Origin: CAVSMC01 sp963798655
GTDB taxonomy: Bacteria; Pseudomonadota; Gammaproteobacteria; Burkholderiales; Casimicrobiaceae
Assembly: GCA_963798655.1 (NCBI GenBank)
Contig: CAWCUH010000004.1
Span: forward strand, 434,001 to 498,000
Direction: 5' to 3'
Length of the DNA stretch: 64,000 nucleotides
Numbering within the stretch: position 1 is the stretch's first letter; the number at the start of each line of letters is the position of its first letter. Shown one piece after another: positions 33,032-41,890 of this stretch. The notes under the pieces are model-generated. The model saw only the letters and a list, made by a program, of their open reading frames with translations. It was not told where the DNA came from and ran no database searches. A program made the translations under genes and the position numbers.

Positions 33032-34297
33032 ATGCCGGAACGCAACACCGGGCGCGCGCCGCGCGCCCGGCCGTCGGCGCAGCCGCGCAGCGCAATCGGA
33101 CTCGCGGTCGCCGGCGGCGGGCCGCTCGGCGGCATCTACGAGGTCGGCGCGCTCCTCGCGCTCGCCGACTCGCTCGAGGGCGTCGACTTCAACGATCTCG
33201 ATGTCTATGTCGGCGTGTCGTCGGGAAGCTACGTCGCAGCCGCGCTTGCGAACGGCATATCGCCGTCGCAGATGTATCGGCTGTTCATCGACGACGAGGT
33301 CGACGCCGCGCTGACACCCGAAGTGTTCCTGCGGCCGGCGTGCGCGGAGTTCGCACGGCGTCTCGCGACGCTTCCGCGGCTCATCGCGCGCGCTCTCGGA
33401 CAGTACGTCCGTCACCCGCGGCACGGCGTGATGGAGCCGTTCGCCGTGCTCGCACGCGCGATGCCGACCGGCGTGTTCGACAACGGCTCGATCGACCGCT
33501 TCCTGCGCCAGCTGTTCGCGGCACCCGGCCGCACGAACGACTTCCGCAAGCTGCCGAACAAGCTCTTTCTCGTCGCGACGAACCTCGACACCGGCGCTTC
33601 GGTGACGTTCGGCTCGCGCGGTCGCGATCACGTGCCGATCTCGAGCGCAATCGAGGCGTCTTCGGCGCTGCCCGGACTGTTTCCGCCGGTGTCGATCGAA
33701 GGCGAGCACTACGTCGACGGCGCGCTCAACAAGACGCTGCACGCGTCGGTCGCGCTCGACCAGGGCATCGACCTGCTGCTCTGCGTCAATCCGCTGGTGC
33801 CGTTCGACGCGAGCCGCGCGCGCGCCGGCGATCACCTGAGCATCGAGAAGCTGAACCAGGGCGGCCTGCCGCTCGTGCTGTCGCAGACGTTTCGCGCGAT
33901 CATCCATTCGCGCATGAAAGTGGGGATGGAGAAATACCGCACGCAGTATCCGCGCGCCGAGATCCTGCTGTTCGAGCCGGACCGCGAGGACGCCGACATG
34001 TTCTTCGCGAACATCTTCAGCTACGCTCAGCGCAGGCAGCTCTGCGCGGCGGCGTTCGCGAAGACGCGGGCGGGCCTTCTCGCGCGCGCCGATGCCATCG
34101 CACCGCGTCTCGCGCGCCATGGCATCGCGTTGCGCGTCGACCGGCTGCAGCAGCCGCAGCGGCGCGTGCGCGACGCCGTCCGCGATCCGCGACCGCTGCA
34201 TACGCGCGCGGCGCGCGACACCGGCGTGCGCGACACCGCGCGCGACCTCGCATACACGCTCGACCAGCTCGACCGCTGGATCGCCGGCGCCGTCTAG
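33032..34297 (+). CDS. Patatin-like phospholipase
   Basis: A 421-residue patatin-domain acyl hydrolase. The oxyanion loop AGGGPLGGIYEVGAL is at about residues 27-41. The nucleophile Ser63 lies in GVSSGS, and the dyad Asp in EGEHYVDGALNKT. The C-terminal 130 residues extend beyond the catalytic domain and are charged. It would hydrolyse acyl esters of phospholipids or stored lipid. It follows the phasin by 44 bp and precedes a lipoprotein gene by 9 bp, so it may mobilise granule lipid or remodel the granule monolayer. Confidence 0.9.
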   Translation: MPERNTGRAPRARPSAQPRSAIGLAVAGGGPLGGIYEVGALLALADSLEGVDFNDLDVYVGVSSGSYVAAALANGISPSQMYRLFIDDEVDAALTPEVFLRPACAEFARRLATLPRLIARALGQYVRHPRHGVMEPFAVLARAMPTGVFDNGSIDRFLRQLFAAPGRTNDFRKLPNKLFLVATNLDTGASVTFGSRGRDHVPISSAIEASSALPGLFPPVSIEGEHYVDGALNKTLHASVALDQGIDLLLCVNPLVPFDASRARAGDHLSIEKLNQGGLPLVLSQTFRAIIHSRMKVGMEKYRTQYPRAEILLFEPDREDADMFFANIFSYAQRRQLCAAAFAKTRAGLLARADAIAPRLARHGIALRVDRLQQPQRRVRDAVRDPRPLHTRAARDTGVRDTARDLAYTLDQLDRWIAGAV

Positions 34298-34306
34298 CCC
34301 GCGCCG

Positions 34307-35044
34307 ATGTCGGCGCTCGTGCGCACGTTGCTCGTCGCCGGAGCGTCGCTCGCGGCAGCCGCGTGCTGGCAGCGTGACGCGCTGCCGCCGCCCGAGCAGC
34401 TCGACCCGGCGCTCGCGCAGGAGCCGCTGCAGCGCGAAATCGAGCATGCGCCGTTCGACACGACTGTCGGCGGCGTCCGCTACACGGTGCGCCCGCTGTA
34501 CTCGTACGACCTGTACGGACTCGTCGTGAGCAAGCACGACGCCGACACCTGGTGGGACTACATCCACGCCGCGTGGAACGACAAGCTCAACGTGACCGAC
34601 CTCTGCGTGGTCTGGGGTCGCAACGCGGCGAGCGGCGTCTATCGCCGCATCGAGTTCTCGAGCGGCGAATTCGTCTGCTACGCGCAGACCCGATCGAGCG
34701 AGGACTGGGCGGCGTTCGACATGACGTCGCTGTCCAACAATCATCTGCTCGCCGACGACGCGCACATCGCGAAGACGCTGACCTCCGCGCGCGTCGGCGA
34801 CCAGATCCACTTTCGCGGCTACCTCGCCGAGTATTCGCACGACCACGGCTTCGCCTTCCACCGCGGCACGAGCATTACGCGCAGCGACACCGGCAACGGC
34901 GCGTGCGAAACGGTTTACGCAACCGACGCCGAGATACTGCGTGCCGGCAATCGCGGGTGGCGCATGGCGTTGTGGATCGGCTTCGCGCTGCTCGCGGCGG
35001 GCGTCGTCGCCTGGTTCGCGCTGCCCCCGCGGGCAGACGACTGA
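34307..35044 (+). CDS. Lipoprotein with C-terminal membrane helix, unknown function
   Basis: A 245-residue protein with an N-terminal signal and a possible lipobox LAAAAC. A soluble domain follows (SYDLYGLVVSKHDADTWWDYIHAAWNDKLNVTDLCVVWG, with several Cys and Trp). There is a C-terminal transmembrane helix at about residues 218-238 (WIGFALLAAGVVAWFAL). I do not recognise the domain. The dual anchoring suggests a protein tethered at the envelope. It lies 9 bp after the patatin gene in the same direction, probably in one transcript. Confidence 0.75.
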   Translation: MSALVRTLLVAGASLAAAACWQRDALPPPEQLDPALAQEPLQREIEHAPFDTTVGGVRYTVRPLYSYDLYGLVVSKHDADTWWDYIHAAWNDKLNVTDLCVVWGRNAASGVYRRIEFSSGEFVCYAQTRSSEDWAAFDMTSLSNNHLLADDAHIAKTLTSARVGDQIHFRGYLAEYSHDHGFAFHRGTSITRSDTGNGACETVYATDAEILRAGNRGWRMALWIGFALLAAGVVAWFALPPRADD

Positions 35045-35112
35045 GCGCGCCGTTTGCCAGCGCGGCGCGACGACTCTAAACTTCGGCCCGCATCACGCGA
35101 ACGAGCGTCCCG

Positions 35113-35760
35113 ATGTCCGAAAGGAAGCGACCGCGCCGCACCCGCGAGCGCATCCTCGAAACGAGCCTCGCGCTGTTCAACCGGCTCGGCGAGCCGCACG
35201 TGACGACGGCGGACATCGCCGACGAGATGAACATCAGCCCCGGCAATCTCTACTATCACTTCCGCAACAAGGACGACATCATCGGGGAGCTCGCCGAGCG
35301 CTACGACGCGAGCGTCACACCGCTGCTCGGCGCGGCGCGCGGCCGCTCGGCGAACGTCGAGGACCTCTGGCTGCTGCTGCACGTGCTGTTCGAGCGTATG
35401 GGCGAGTATCGCTTCCTGTACCGCGACATCGACGAGCTTACCTCGCGCAACCGGGCGTTGGCGGCACGTCTCGCCGAGCTGCTGCAGCGCGAGGCGGCGG
35501 CTTTCACGAGCCTGTGCGAGGCGATGGTCGCCGACGGCGCGATGCGGGCGTCGGCGCACGAGCTCGCGGCGCTCGCGCAGAACGTCGTGCTGGTGTCGAC
35601 CTACTGGATGTCGTTCCAGCGGCTCGCGAGCGGCCCGATGGCGCGCGGTGAAGCGCTCGATGCGGGGCGCGCCGCGTATCAGGTCATGGCGCTGATCGCG
35701 CCGTACCTCGAAGGCGACGCGCGGGCGCTGCTCGATCGTCTGGGCGCCGGCTATCTTTGA
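35113..35760 (+). CDS. TetR family transcriptional regulator
   Basis: A 215-residue TetR-type regulator with the N-terminal helix-turn-helix VTTADIADEMNISPGNLYYHFRNKDDII. The C-terminal ligand domain is the type seen in proteins annotated simply as TetR repressors (FLYRDIDELTSRNRALA). It differs from the PsrA-type regulator of the window. The neighbours are a lipoprotein gene upstream and a TPR-like gene 10 bp downstream. Storage-lipid genes nearby are plausible targets; no operator could be picked out by eye. Confidence 0.88.
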   Translation: MSERKRPRRTRERILETSLALFNRLGEPHVTTADIADEMNISPGNLYYHFRNKDDIIGELAERYDASVTPLLGAARGRSANVEDLWLLLHVLFERMGEYRFLYRDIDELTSRNRALAARLAELLQREAAAFTSLCEAMVADGAMRASAHELAALAQNVVLVSTYWMSFQRLASGPMARGEALDAGRAAYQVMALIAPYLEGDARALLDRLGAGYL

Positions 35761-35770
35761 CGGAGGAGTC

Positions 35771-36547
35771 ATGGCAAGGAAGTGGGCGAAGTTCGCGCAG
35801 GCCGACAAGTCGTATCAGTACGACGCGGCGGCCTTGAAGAAGCGGTGGCCGCGGCTCCATCGCGGCGACGCCGAGCCGCTGCCGAAGGATGCCTCGGCGC
35901 TCGACGCGTGGCGCCTGTACCACGCCGGCGAGTTCGCCGCGGCGGTGGACGCAGGCCGCGCCGCCGGCGGCGCAGCCATCAACGCAGCCGTGAAGGCGCA
36001 GGCGATCTACGCCAACTATCTCGAGAAGCACGACAAGGCGAAGCTCGAGCTGTTCGAGGAAGCGGCCGGATGGGCCGAAGCGCGCCGGCGCGATGCACCG
36101 AAGGACGCGAATGCGCACTACCTCTACGCGTACGCGCTCGGCCGCTACGGCCAGGGCATCTCGGTTGCGAAAGCGCTGGCACAGGGCTTCGGCGGCAAGA
36201 TCAAGGACGCGCTTGTCTCGGCGATGAAGCTCGAGCCGAAGCATGCGGACGCGAACATCGCGTACGGCGCGTACCAGGCCGAAGTGATCGACAAGGTCGG
36301 CGCGCTGGTCGCCGGGATGACGTACGGCGCGAAGCGCGACTCGGCGGTCGAGCACTTCGGCAAGGCGCTGAAGCTCAATCCCGAGTCGGCCATCGCGCGC
36401 GTCGAGTACGCGAACGCGCTGTTGCTGCTGTACGGCAAGGCGCGCATCGACGAGGCGCAGAAGCTCTACGAGGATGCGGCGAAGTGCAAGCCCGCCGATG
36501 CGATGGAGCGCCTCGATGTCGAGCTCGCGCGCTCCGAGGTCGAATGA
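35771..36547 (+). CDS. TPR-like helical repeat protein
   Basis: A 258-residue soluble protein beginning MARKWAKFAQADKSYQYDAAALKKRW. Helical repeats resemble TPRs (ANAHYLYAYALGRYGQGISVAKAL, HADANIAYGAYQAEVIDKVG, ESAIARVEYANALLLLYGKARIDEA). There is no signal peptide. GGAGG lies close before the ATG, and the gene directly follows the TetR gene. The role is unknown, and a scaffold or interaction function is the most that can be said. It is convergent with the WS/DGAT gene. Confidence 0.75.
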   Translation: MARKWAKFAQADKSYQYDAAALKKRWPRLHRGDAEPLPKDASALDAWRLYHAGEFAAAVDAGRAAGGAAINAAVKAQAIYANYLEKHDKAKLELFEEAAGWAEARRRDAPKDANAHYLYAYALGRYGQGISVAKALAQGFGGKIKDALVSAMKLEPKHADANIAYGAYQAEVIDKVGALVAGMTYGAKRDSAVEHFGKALKLNPESAIARVEYANALLLLYGKARIDEAQKLYEDAAKCKPADAMERLDVELARSEVE

Positions 36548-36628
36548 GCGGCTCACCGCCCGTGCGCTGAAGGCGGCCACCCGCCTTCGATGCGCTCGCG
36601 TGATCGATCGGCGCGCCGTCAGTCCGCT

Positions 36629-38083
36629 TCAAGCGGCGATCGCTCGCGCCGCGACGGCCGGATCGAGGTCGCCGTGCCACGGCGGCGAGAGCAGCGCGGT
36701 CAGCACGAGCTTCTCGAACTCGGGCGCGAAGCGCGCGATGACGCGCTCGGGGTCGGGCACGAGGCCGCGGTCGGTGATGAGGCCGAACTGGACTTCCGCG
36801 TTGTACGACAGGATCGACACGCCCATGCCGATGTCGCCCGACTGCGGCACCCAGAACATCAGGCTCTCGAGCTTCGCGCGCGCGAGGTAGAGCGGCTGCT
36901 GCGGCCCCGGGACGTTGGTCATCACCGCGGTCGCGTTTCGCGCGAGCGCGTCGAGCAGCTGCTCCTGCAGCATCCTCGGGCCGGCGCCCATTGCGGCGAG
37001 CAGGCCGAGCGCGAGGATCGGCTGATAGCTGCCTTTGAGCGCGCGCATGTTCGCGCGCACCGCGTACAGTCTCTCGACCGGATTCTCGATGCCGATCGGC
37101 AAGTCGAGGAACACGAGGCCGAACTGGTTGCCGAGCTCGTACGCCTTGTCGTGCGAGCGCAGGTTGACCGGCACGAGCGCGCGGATCGTCACGCCGTCGG
37201 CATCGTCGCCCTTTGCCACGAGGTACTCGCGCAGCGCGCCGGCGACGCACGCGAGCAGCACGTCGTTCACGGAGGCGCCGAGCGCCTTGCCGACCGCCTT
37301 CACTTCGGACAGCGGCAACGGCGCCGCCCACGCGACCTTCTTGCGCGGTCCGGGCGTTCCCTTGAAACGCGTCGCCGAATCGCTCGGCATCAGCGCGAGC
37401 TTCCCGATCTCCGCCGTCAGCGCCGAGCCCTGCGATGCGAGCGCGATCGCCTTCGCCGGATCCTGCCAAAGCTCGACACCCTTCTCGATCAGCGTCGTCG
37501 CGACCTTGATCGCCGTCTGCATTGCGTTCGTTATGGAAGCGGTGAGCGCGGATGCATTGTCGTCGGCTTCCGCCGCGCGCTCGCGCCGCGGCGGCGCGGG
37601 CATCGCCGGCGGTCCGTCGCGTCCGGCGTCGGTGAGCGACAGCATCACCTGGATCAGCGCGATACCGTCGGCGTAGCAGTGATGGATGCGCAGAACGATC
37701 GCGCTCCCGGCACCGAAATTCTCGATCAGGTGGAACTGCCACAACGGCCGATCGGCGGGCAGCGGCCGGCTCGCGAGACGGCTCGCAAGCGTCTGCAGCG
37801 CGCGCGTGGCGTTGCCGGCTGGAAGCGTCGCCGCGATGACGTGCCGATCGAGATCGAACGAATCGTCGGTCTGCCAGTACGCCGAGGTCGCGTCCTGCAT
37901 CGGGCGCTGGCGGAAGCGGGCGAAGCGCAGGAAGCGCTCGTCGATCGTCCGCTTGAGGGCGGCAAGCTCGATGCGGTCGTCGAACAGCAGCACGCCGCAG
38001 ATGATCATCAGGTTGCCGGGCCGATCCATCCGCAGCCACGCGGTGTCGACCGACGACATTTTCTCGCGGGGTGGGTGAGCCAT
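36629..38083 (-). CDS. Wax ester synthase/acyl-CoA:diacylglycerol acyltransferase
   Basis: A 484-residue WS/DGAT-family enzyme that transfers an acyl group from acyl-CoA to a fatty alcohol (wax ester) or to diacylglycerol (triacylglycerol). The catalytic HHxxxDG motif is intact as HHCYADG at 134-140. PLWQFHLI precedes it, and the structural ND motif is VNDVLLACVAGAL. The ATG at 38083 (MAHPPREKMSSVDTAW) is preferred; the open frame reaches 38227 but overlaps the ACBP gene start. It is divergent from acyl-CoA-binding protein, and the acyl-CoA reductase lies 1.5 kb away. Confidence 0.93.
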   Translation of the reverse strand: MAHPPREKMSSVDTAWLRMDRPGNLMIICGVLLFDDRIELAALKRTIDERFLRFARFRQRPMQDATSAYWQTDDSFDLDRHVIAATLPAGNATRALQTLASRLASRPLPADRPLWQFHLIENFGAGSAIVLRIHHCYADGIALIQVMLSLTDAGRDGPPAMPAPPRRERAAEADDNASALTASITNAMQTAIKVATTLIEKGVELWQDPAKAIALASQGSALTAEIGKLALMPSDSATRFKGTPGPRKKVAWAAPLPLSEVKAVGKALGASVNDVLLACVAGALREYLVAKGDDADGVTIRALVPVNLRSHDKAYELGNQFGLVFLDLPIGIENPVERLYAVRANMRALKGSYQPILALGLLAAMGAGPRMLQEQLLDALARNATAVMTNVPGPQQPLYLARAKLESLMFWVPQSGDIGMGVSILSYNAEVQFGLITDRGLVPDPERVIARFAPEFEKLVLTALLSPPWHGDLDPAVAARAIAA

Positions 38084-38214
38084 GCTGGCGGGCAAGCCGT
38101 CGTTCGTGAGACGCGGCGCGGCGGCGCCGACGCGCGTTGCGGTCGTTTTCGGCTTCGCGTTAAAGTAGCACAAACGAGCGCGCGGCATCGTCGCCGCGAA
38201 CGGAAGGACGCGCA

Positions 38215-38493
38215 ATGGCGGGCGCACCGAAGAAGGACGACCTCAAATCGCGTTTCGACGCCGCAGCCGCGGCGGCGAAGCAGACGAAGAAGAAGCCGGA
38301 CAACCCGACGCTTCTCAAGCTCTACTCGTATTACAAGCAGGCGACCGAAGGCGACGTCACCGGCGCGCGGCCGGGCGGCTTCGATTTCGTCGGCGGCGCC
38401 AAGTACGACGCGTGGGCGAAGCTCAAGGGCACGAGCCGCGACGACGCGATGACGCAGTACATCAAGCAGGTCGACAGGCTCAATCGCGACTAG
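38215..38493 (+). CDS. Acyl-CoA-binding protein
   Basis: A 92-residue ACBP-fold protein that sequesters and delivers long-chain acyl-CoA. The hallmark segments are LLKLYSYYKQATEGDV and the YDAWAKLKGTSRDDAM helix with conserved Tyr, Lys and Trp. ACBP is common in eukaryotes but patchy in bacteria. GGAAGG lies just before the ATG, and a strong terminator follows the stop. Its position between WS/DGAT and the acyl-CoA reductase implies it supplies acyl-CoA to both. Confidence 0.94.
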   Translation: MAGAPKKDDLKSRFDAAAAAAKQTKKKPDNPTLLKLYSYYKQATEGDVTGARPGGFDFVGGAKYDAWAKLKGTSRDDAMTQYIKQVDRLNRD

Positions 38494-38518
38494 AAGCCTT
38501 GCGCCGATCCGGACAGGA

Positions 38519-38543
38519 GCCCGCCCCCGGCGGGCTTTTTTTT
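38519..38543 (+). terminator. Intrinsic terminator after the ACBP gene
   Basis: The stem GCCCGCC / GGCGGGC is closed by a short C-rich loop and followed by eight T. It begins about 25 bp after the ACBP stop codon. Confidence 0.88.
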
Positions 38544-38703
38544 AACCCGCGGCAGTTCAACGAAGCCGCGCTCGAACGGCGATGCCGCTGGTCGGCCAGC
38601 GTTGATCGCTGGTCAATAAGCTATCTGAATCAGCCGAAGGGTGACATGCGTCCTGTTTTTGCTCGCGGCAAGCCCCGATATGACAACGTCAACCCGCTGC
38701 GAC

Positions 38704-38733
38704 ACCCGCCGGTGCGCCCGGCGGGTTTCCTTT
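38704..38733 (+). terminator. Second hairpin with T-rich tail
   Basis: The 9-bp stem ACCCGCCGG / CCGGCGGGT (38704-38712, 38718-38726) is followed by TTCCTTT on the plus strand. The 160 bp between this and the preceding terminator contain no convincing gene. A promoter-like TTGATC lies near 38602, so a small untranslated RNA ending here is possible. The minus-strand side has no T-run, so it is a poor terminator for the phasin gene at 38818. Confidence 0.5.
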
Positions 38734-38817
38734 CCCGCCGCGGGACAGCGCCGCGGCATTTGTTCATGTTCGGGCTGATCGCGCGCGCAGGGGCGCGTTT
38801 TTCCGTTACCCGGTACG

Positions 38818-39354
38818 TCAGCTCGCCGAGCTCTTGCGCGAGCGCCGCACGTTGGCCGGCTTGCGCGACTTCACGGCCACGCGTTTGCGCGGCGTCGAGC
38901 CGGCGCTCGCGTTCCGCGGTGCAGCCGAGCCTGCAGCCGTGCGGCCGGAGCGCAGCAGGGCATCGACTTTCGCCGAGAGCTCGTCGACGCGATCGGCGAG
39001 CCGCTGCACGTCGTTCTGCGTGTACACGCCGAGCTTCGACAGCGCGCGCGCGACGCGATCCTCGAACACCTGCTCGAGCTTGTCCCACGTGCCGCCCGCC
39101 ATCTGCTGGACCTCCTTCGCCTTCGCCTTCGCCGCGCCGGCCGTATCCGCGGCGGCCTGCCGTGTCCGCTGCTCGAGATGCTCGCCTTGTTGCACGAGCG
39201 TCTCGAACATCTTCATGCCTTCCTCCTGCGCGCGCGAGAACGCACCGAGTCCTGCAAGCCAGATCTGATGCGACGACGTGAGGACTGCCTGCGACAGCTC
39301 CTTCGCCTGCTCGATCGGTTTGATGCCGGCTTGCGCCTTCGCCTTCTTCAGCAT
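38818..39354 (-). CDS. Phasin-family granule protein (PhaI/PhaF-like)
   Basis: A 178-residue phasin starting MLKKAKAQAGIKPIEQAKE. The granule-binding core is IWLAGLGAFSRAQEEGMKMFETLVQQG, followed by a long coiled coil (VQRLADRVDELSAKVDALL). The C-terminal tail of about 45 residues is basic (PRKRVAVKSRKPANVRRSRK). The ATG at 39354 has AAGGGGAA upstream; the longer open frame is rejected. It is a paralogue in design of the 32523 phasin, and both have a copy of the 18-bp element upstream. It is divergent from the acyl-CoA reductase gene. Confidence 0.88.
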   Translation of the reverse strand: MLKKAKAQAGIKPIEQAKELSQAVLTSSHQIWLAGLGAFSRAQEEGMKMFETLVQQGEHLEQRTRQAAADTAGAAKAKAKEVQQMAGGTWDKLEQVFEDRVARALSKLGVYTQNDVQRLADRVDELSAKVDALLRSGRTAAGSAAPRNASAGSTPRKRVAVKSRKPANVRRSRKSSAS

Positions 39355-39414
39355 ATCGGTTCCCCTTGCGGCGCGACGCCGCAGCGCGTCCAATGAAATT
39401 GTAGGCGCTGCTCG

Positions 39415-39456
39415 CTAGACGAATCATACTAAACGCAAAACCCGCGCCGGTATAAT
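39415..39456. promoter_or_regulatory. Copy 3 of the 18-bp element and reductase promoter
   Basis: On the minus strand 39432-39415 reads TTAGTATGATTCGTCTAG, 60 bp before the phasin ATG. On the plus strand a TATAAT box at 39451-39456 probably serves the acyl-CoA reductase gene; its -35 position (about 39428-39433) overlaps the element. One bound factor could therefore act on both divergent genes. The -35 sequence itself is poor. Confidence 0.55.
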
Positions 39457-39537
39457 CGCCGCGCCCGCCGCACGAGCCCGGCGCTGCGTCCCGCGACGGC
39501 TGCGACGGCAGCCGCTTCATTCGTTGGGAGGACATCG

Positions 39538-41523
39538 ATGGCGTATTTCGTCACCGGCGCGACCGGGTTCATCGGCCGCTTTCTCGTCGCCAATCTGTTG
39601 CGCCGCGGTGAGCCCGTCTACGTGCTCGTGCGCAAGGGCTCGCTGAAGAAGCTCGACGAGGTGCGCGAGTTCTGGGGCGCCGACGCCGATCGCGTCGTCG
39701 CGGTGCCTGGCGATCTCGCGAAGAAGCATCTCGGCGTTTCCGATGCCGACGCGCGCAAGCTCAAGGGCAAGGTCGAGCATTTGTTCCACCTGGCGGCGAT
39801 CTACGACGTCAGCGCAACCGCGGAGGCGCAGCAGACAGCCAACGTCGACGGCACGCGCAATGCCGTCGCGTTTGCCGAGCGCATCGGCGTCGGCTGCTTT
39901 CACCACGTGAGCTCGATCGCGGCCGCCGGGCTGTACGAGGGTGTATTCCGCGAGGACATGTTCGACGAGGCCGAGGAGCTCGACCATCCGTATTTCCGCA
40001 CCAAGCACGACGCCGAGGGTGTCGTTCGCCGCGAGTGCGACGTGCCGTACCGCATCTACCGGCCGGGCTTCGTCGTCGGGCATTCGAAAACGGGCTGCAT
40101 CGACAAGATCGACGGCCCGTACTACTTCTTCAAGCTGCTGCAGAAGATGCGCAGCATGCTGCCGCCGTGGATGCCCACGATCGGCATCGAAGGCGGGCGC
40201 ATCAACATCGTCCCGGTCGACTTCGTCGCCGACGCGATCGACTACATCGCGCACAAGCGCGCACTGGACGGCAAGTGCTTTCACCTGACCGACCCGGCGC
40301 CGCACCGGATCGGCGAGGTGTTGAACATCTTCGCCAAGGCCGCGCACGCGCCGCAGATGACGATGCGCGTGAACGCGCGGATGTTCGGCTTCATACCGGC
40401 GCCGATCCTGTACGGCCTCGGCTCGCTCGCGCCCGTGAAGCGGATGATTCGCGTCGTGCTGAGCGACCTCGGCATCCCGAAGGACGTCTTCCAGTTCGTC
40501 AACTGGCCGACGCGCTACGACAACCGCGAGGCGACGAAGGCGCTCAAAGGATCGGGCATCGGCGTGCCGCATCTGGAAACGTATGCGGCGAAGCTGTGGG
40601 ATTACTGGGAGCGCAATCTCGATCCGGATCTCTTCATCGACCGCTCGCTTTCCGGGCGCGTCAAGGACAGGGTCATCGTCGTCACCGGCGCTTCGTCGGG
40701 CATCGGCCGGGCGACGGCGCTCAAGCTCGCCGGCGCCGGCGCGAAGGTGATGCTGGTCGCGCGCGGCGAGGAAAAGCTCGTCGAGACCAAGAAAGCGATC
40801 GAAGCCGCCGGCGGCAGATGCTGGATCTACACCGCTGACGTTTCCGACATGGCGTCGTGCGACGCGCTCGTCGCCCGCGTCCTGAAGGAGCACGGCGTCT
40901 GCGACTACCTGGTGAACAACGCCGGGCGATCGATCCGTCGCGGCGTCATCAACGCGTTCGACCGCTTCCACGATTTCGAGCGGACGATGCAGCTCAACTA
41001 CTTCGGCGCGCTCCGGCTGATCATGGGCTTCCTGCCCAAGATGATCGAGCAGAAGCGCGGCCACATCATCAACATCTCGTCGATCGGCGTGCTGTCGAAC
41101 GCTCCGCGCTTCTCGGCGTACGTCGCGTCGAAGTCGGCGCTCGACTCGTTCTCCGCGTGCGCGGCGTCGGAATTCCTCGACAAGGGCGTGAGCTTCACGA
41201 CGATCAACATGCCCCTCGTGCGCACGCCGATGATCGCGCCCACGAAGATGTACGAAAGCGTGCCGACGCTCTCACCCGAGCAGGCGGCCGATCTGGTGGT
41301 CGAGGCGATCGTCTACAAGCCGGTTCGGATCGCGACTCGCCTCGGCATCTTCGGCGCGGTCGCGCACGCAGCCGCGCCCAAGTTGACGCAGGTGCTGCTG
41401 AACACCGCGTTCAACATGTTCCCCGACTCCGCCGCTGCCCAGGGCAGGAAGGAAGGAGACAAGCAGGAGCTCACGCCCGAGCAGATGGCGTTCGCGCAGC
41501 TGACGCAGGGAATTCACTGGTAG
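39538..41523 (+). CDS. Fatty acyl-CoA reductase (two-domain SDR, alcohol-forming type)
   Basis: A 661-residue protein with two short-chain dehydrogenase domains. The N-terminal extended SDR has TGATGFIGRF at 6-15 and YFRTK. The C-terminal classical SDR has TGASSGIGRA, NNAGRSIRR and YVASK. Length, domain order and long matching stretches (DGPYYFFKLLQKMR, WDYWERNLDPDLF) agree with the Marinobacter acyl-CoA reductase Maqu_2507 as I remember it, which makes fatty alcohols from acyl-CoA. With WS/DGAT and ACBP nearby, a wax-ester route is implied. A good GGGAGGAC site precedes the ATG. Confidence 0.88.
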   Translation: MAYFVTGATGFIGRFLVANLLRRGEPVYVLVRKGSLKKLDEVREFWGADADRVVAVPGDLAKKHLGVSDADARKLKGKVEHLFHLAAIYDVSATAEAQQTANVDGTRNAVAFAERIGVGCFHHVSSIAAAGLYEGVFREDMFDEAEELDHPYFRTKHDAEGVVRRECDVPYRIYRPGFVVGHSKTGCIDKIDGPYYFFKLLQKMRSMLPPWMPTIGIEGGRINIVPVDFVADAIDYIAHKRALDGKCFHLTDPAPHRIGEVLNIFAKAAHAPQMTMRVNARMFGFIPAPILYGLGSLAPVKRMIRVVLSDLGIPKDVFQFVNWPTRYDNREATKALKGSGIGVPHLETYAAKLWDYWERNLDPDLFIDRSLSGRVKDRVIVVTGASSGIGRATALKLAGAGAKVMLVARGEEKLVETKKAIEAAGGRCWIYTADVSDMASCDALVARVLKEHGVCDYLVNNAGRSIRRGVINAFDRFHDFERTMQLNYFGALRLIMGFLPKMIEQKRGHIINISSIGVLSNAPRFSAYVASKSALDSFSACAASEFLDKGVSFTTINMPLVRTPMIAPTKMYESVPTLSPEQAADLVVEAIVYKPVRIATRLGIFGAVAHAAAPKLTQVLLNTAFNMFPDSAAAQGRKEGDKQELTPEQMAFAQLTQGIHW

Positions 41524-41890
41524 GGCTTTGCGCAGGGGTAGCAGGGGCCCCGGGCGCGAGGAGCGCGTGGGGATGCGACCCGGAGCAGGGCCTGCGGCCG
41601 ACGACCGGGCCTATCGAGGCAGTGTTTGCGTCGCGGAAGGCCGCTGGCTTTGCGCAGGGGTAGCAGGGGCCCCGCGCGCGAGGAGCGCGTGGGGATGCGA
41701 CCCGGAGCAGGGCCCGCGGCCGACGACCGGGCCTATCGAGGCAGTGTTTGCGTCGCGGAAGGCCGCTGGCTTTGCGCAGGGGTAGCAGGTGCCCCGGGCG
41801 CGAGGAGCGCGTGGGGATGCGACCCGGAGCAGGGCCCGCGGCCGACGACCGGGCCTATCGAGGCAGTGTTTGCGTCGCGGAAGGCCGCTG
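41524..41890. repeat. 122-bp tandem repeat, three copies
   Basis: Three direct copies start near 41526, 41648 and 41770 with a period of exactly 122 bp and only a few differences (for example GGGCCTGCGG versus GGGCCCGCGG). Each unit contains a GC-rich stem (GGCCCG / CGGGCC). The first begins at the reductase stop codon. The third contains the last residues and stop of the convergent lipase-like gene, so each unit carries a copy of that gene's 3' end (PSATQTLPR). The unit is too long and lacks spacers for a CRISPR array. Confidence 0.93.

Noticed and set aside
38412..39281. Plus-strand 289-codon open frame over the terminators and phasin 2
   Set aside because: It runs through two terminators and is antisense to a phasin with a proper start and motifs.
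41524..41890. CRISPR array
   Set aside because: The units are 122 bp, contiguous and without spacers, and no cas genes are present.
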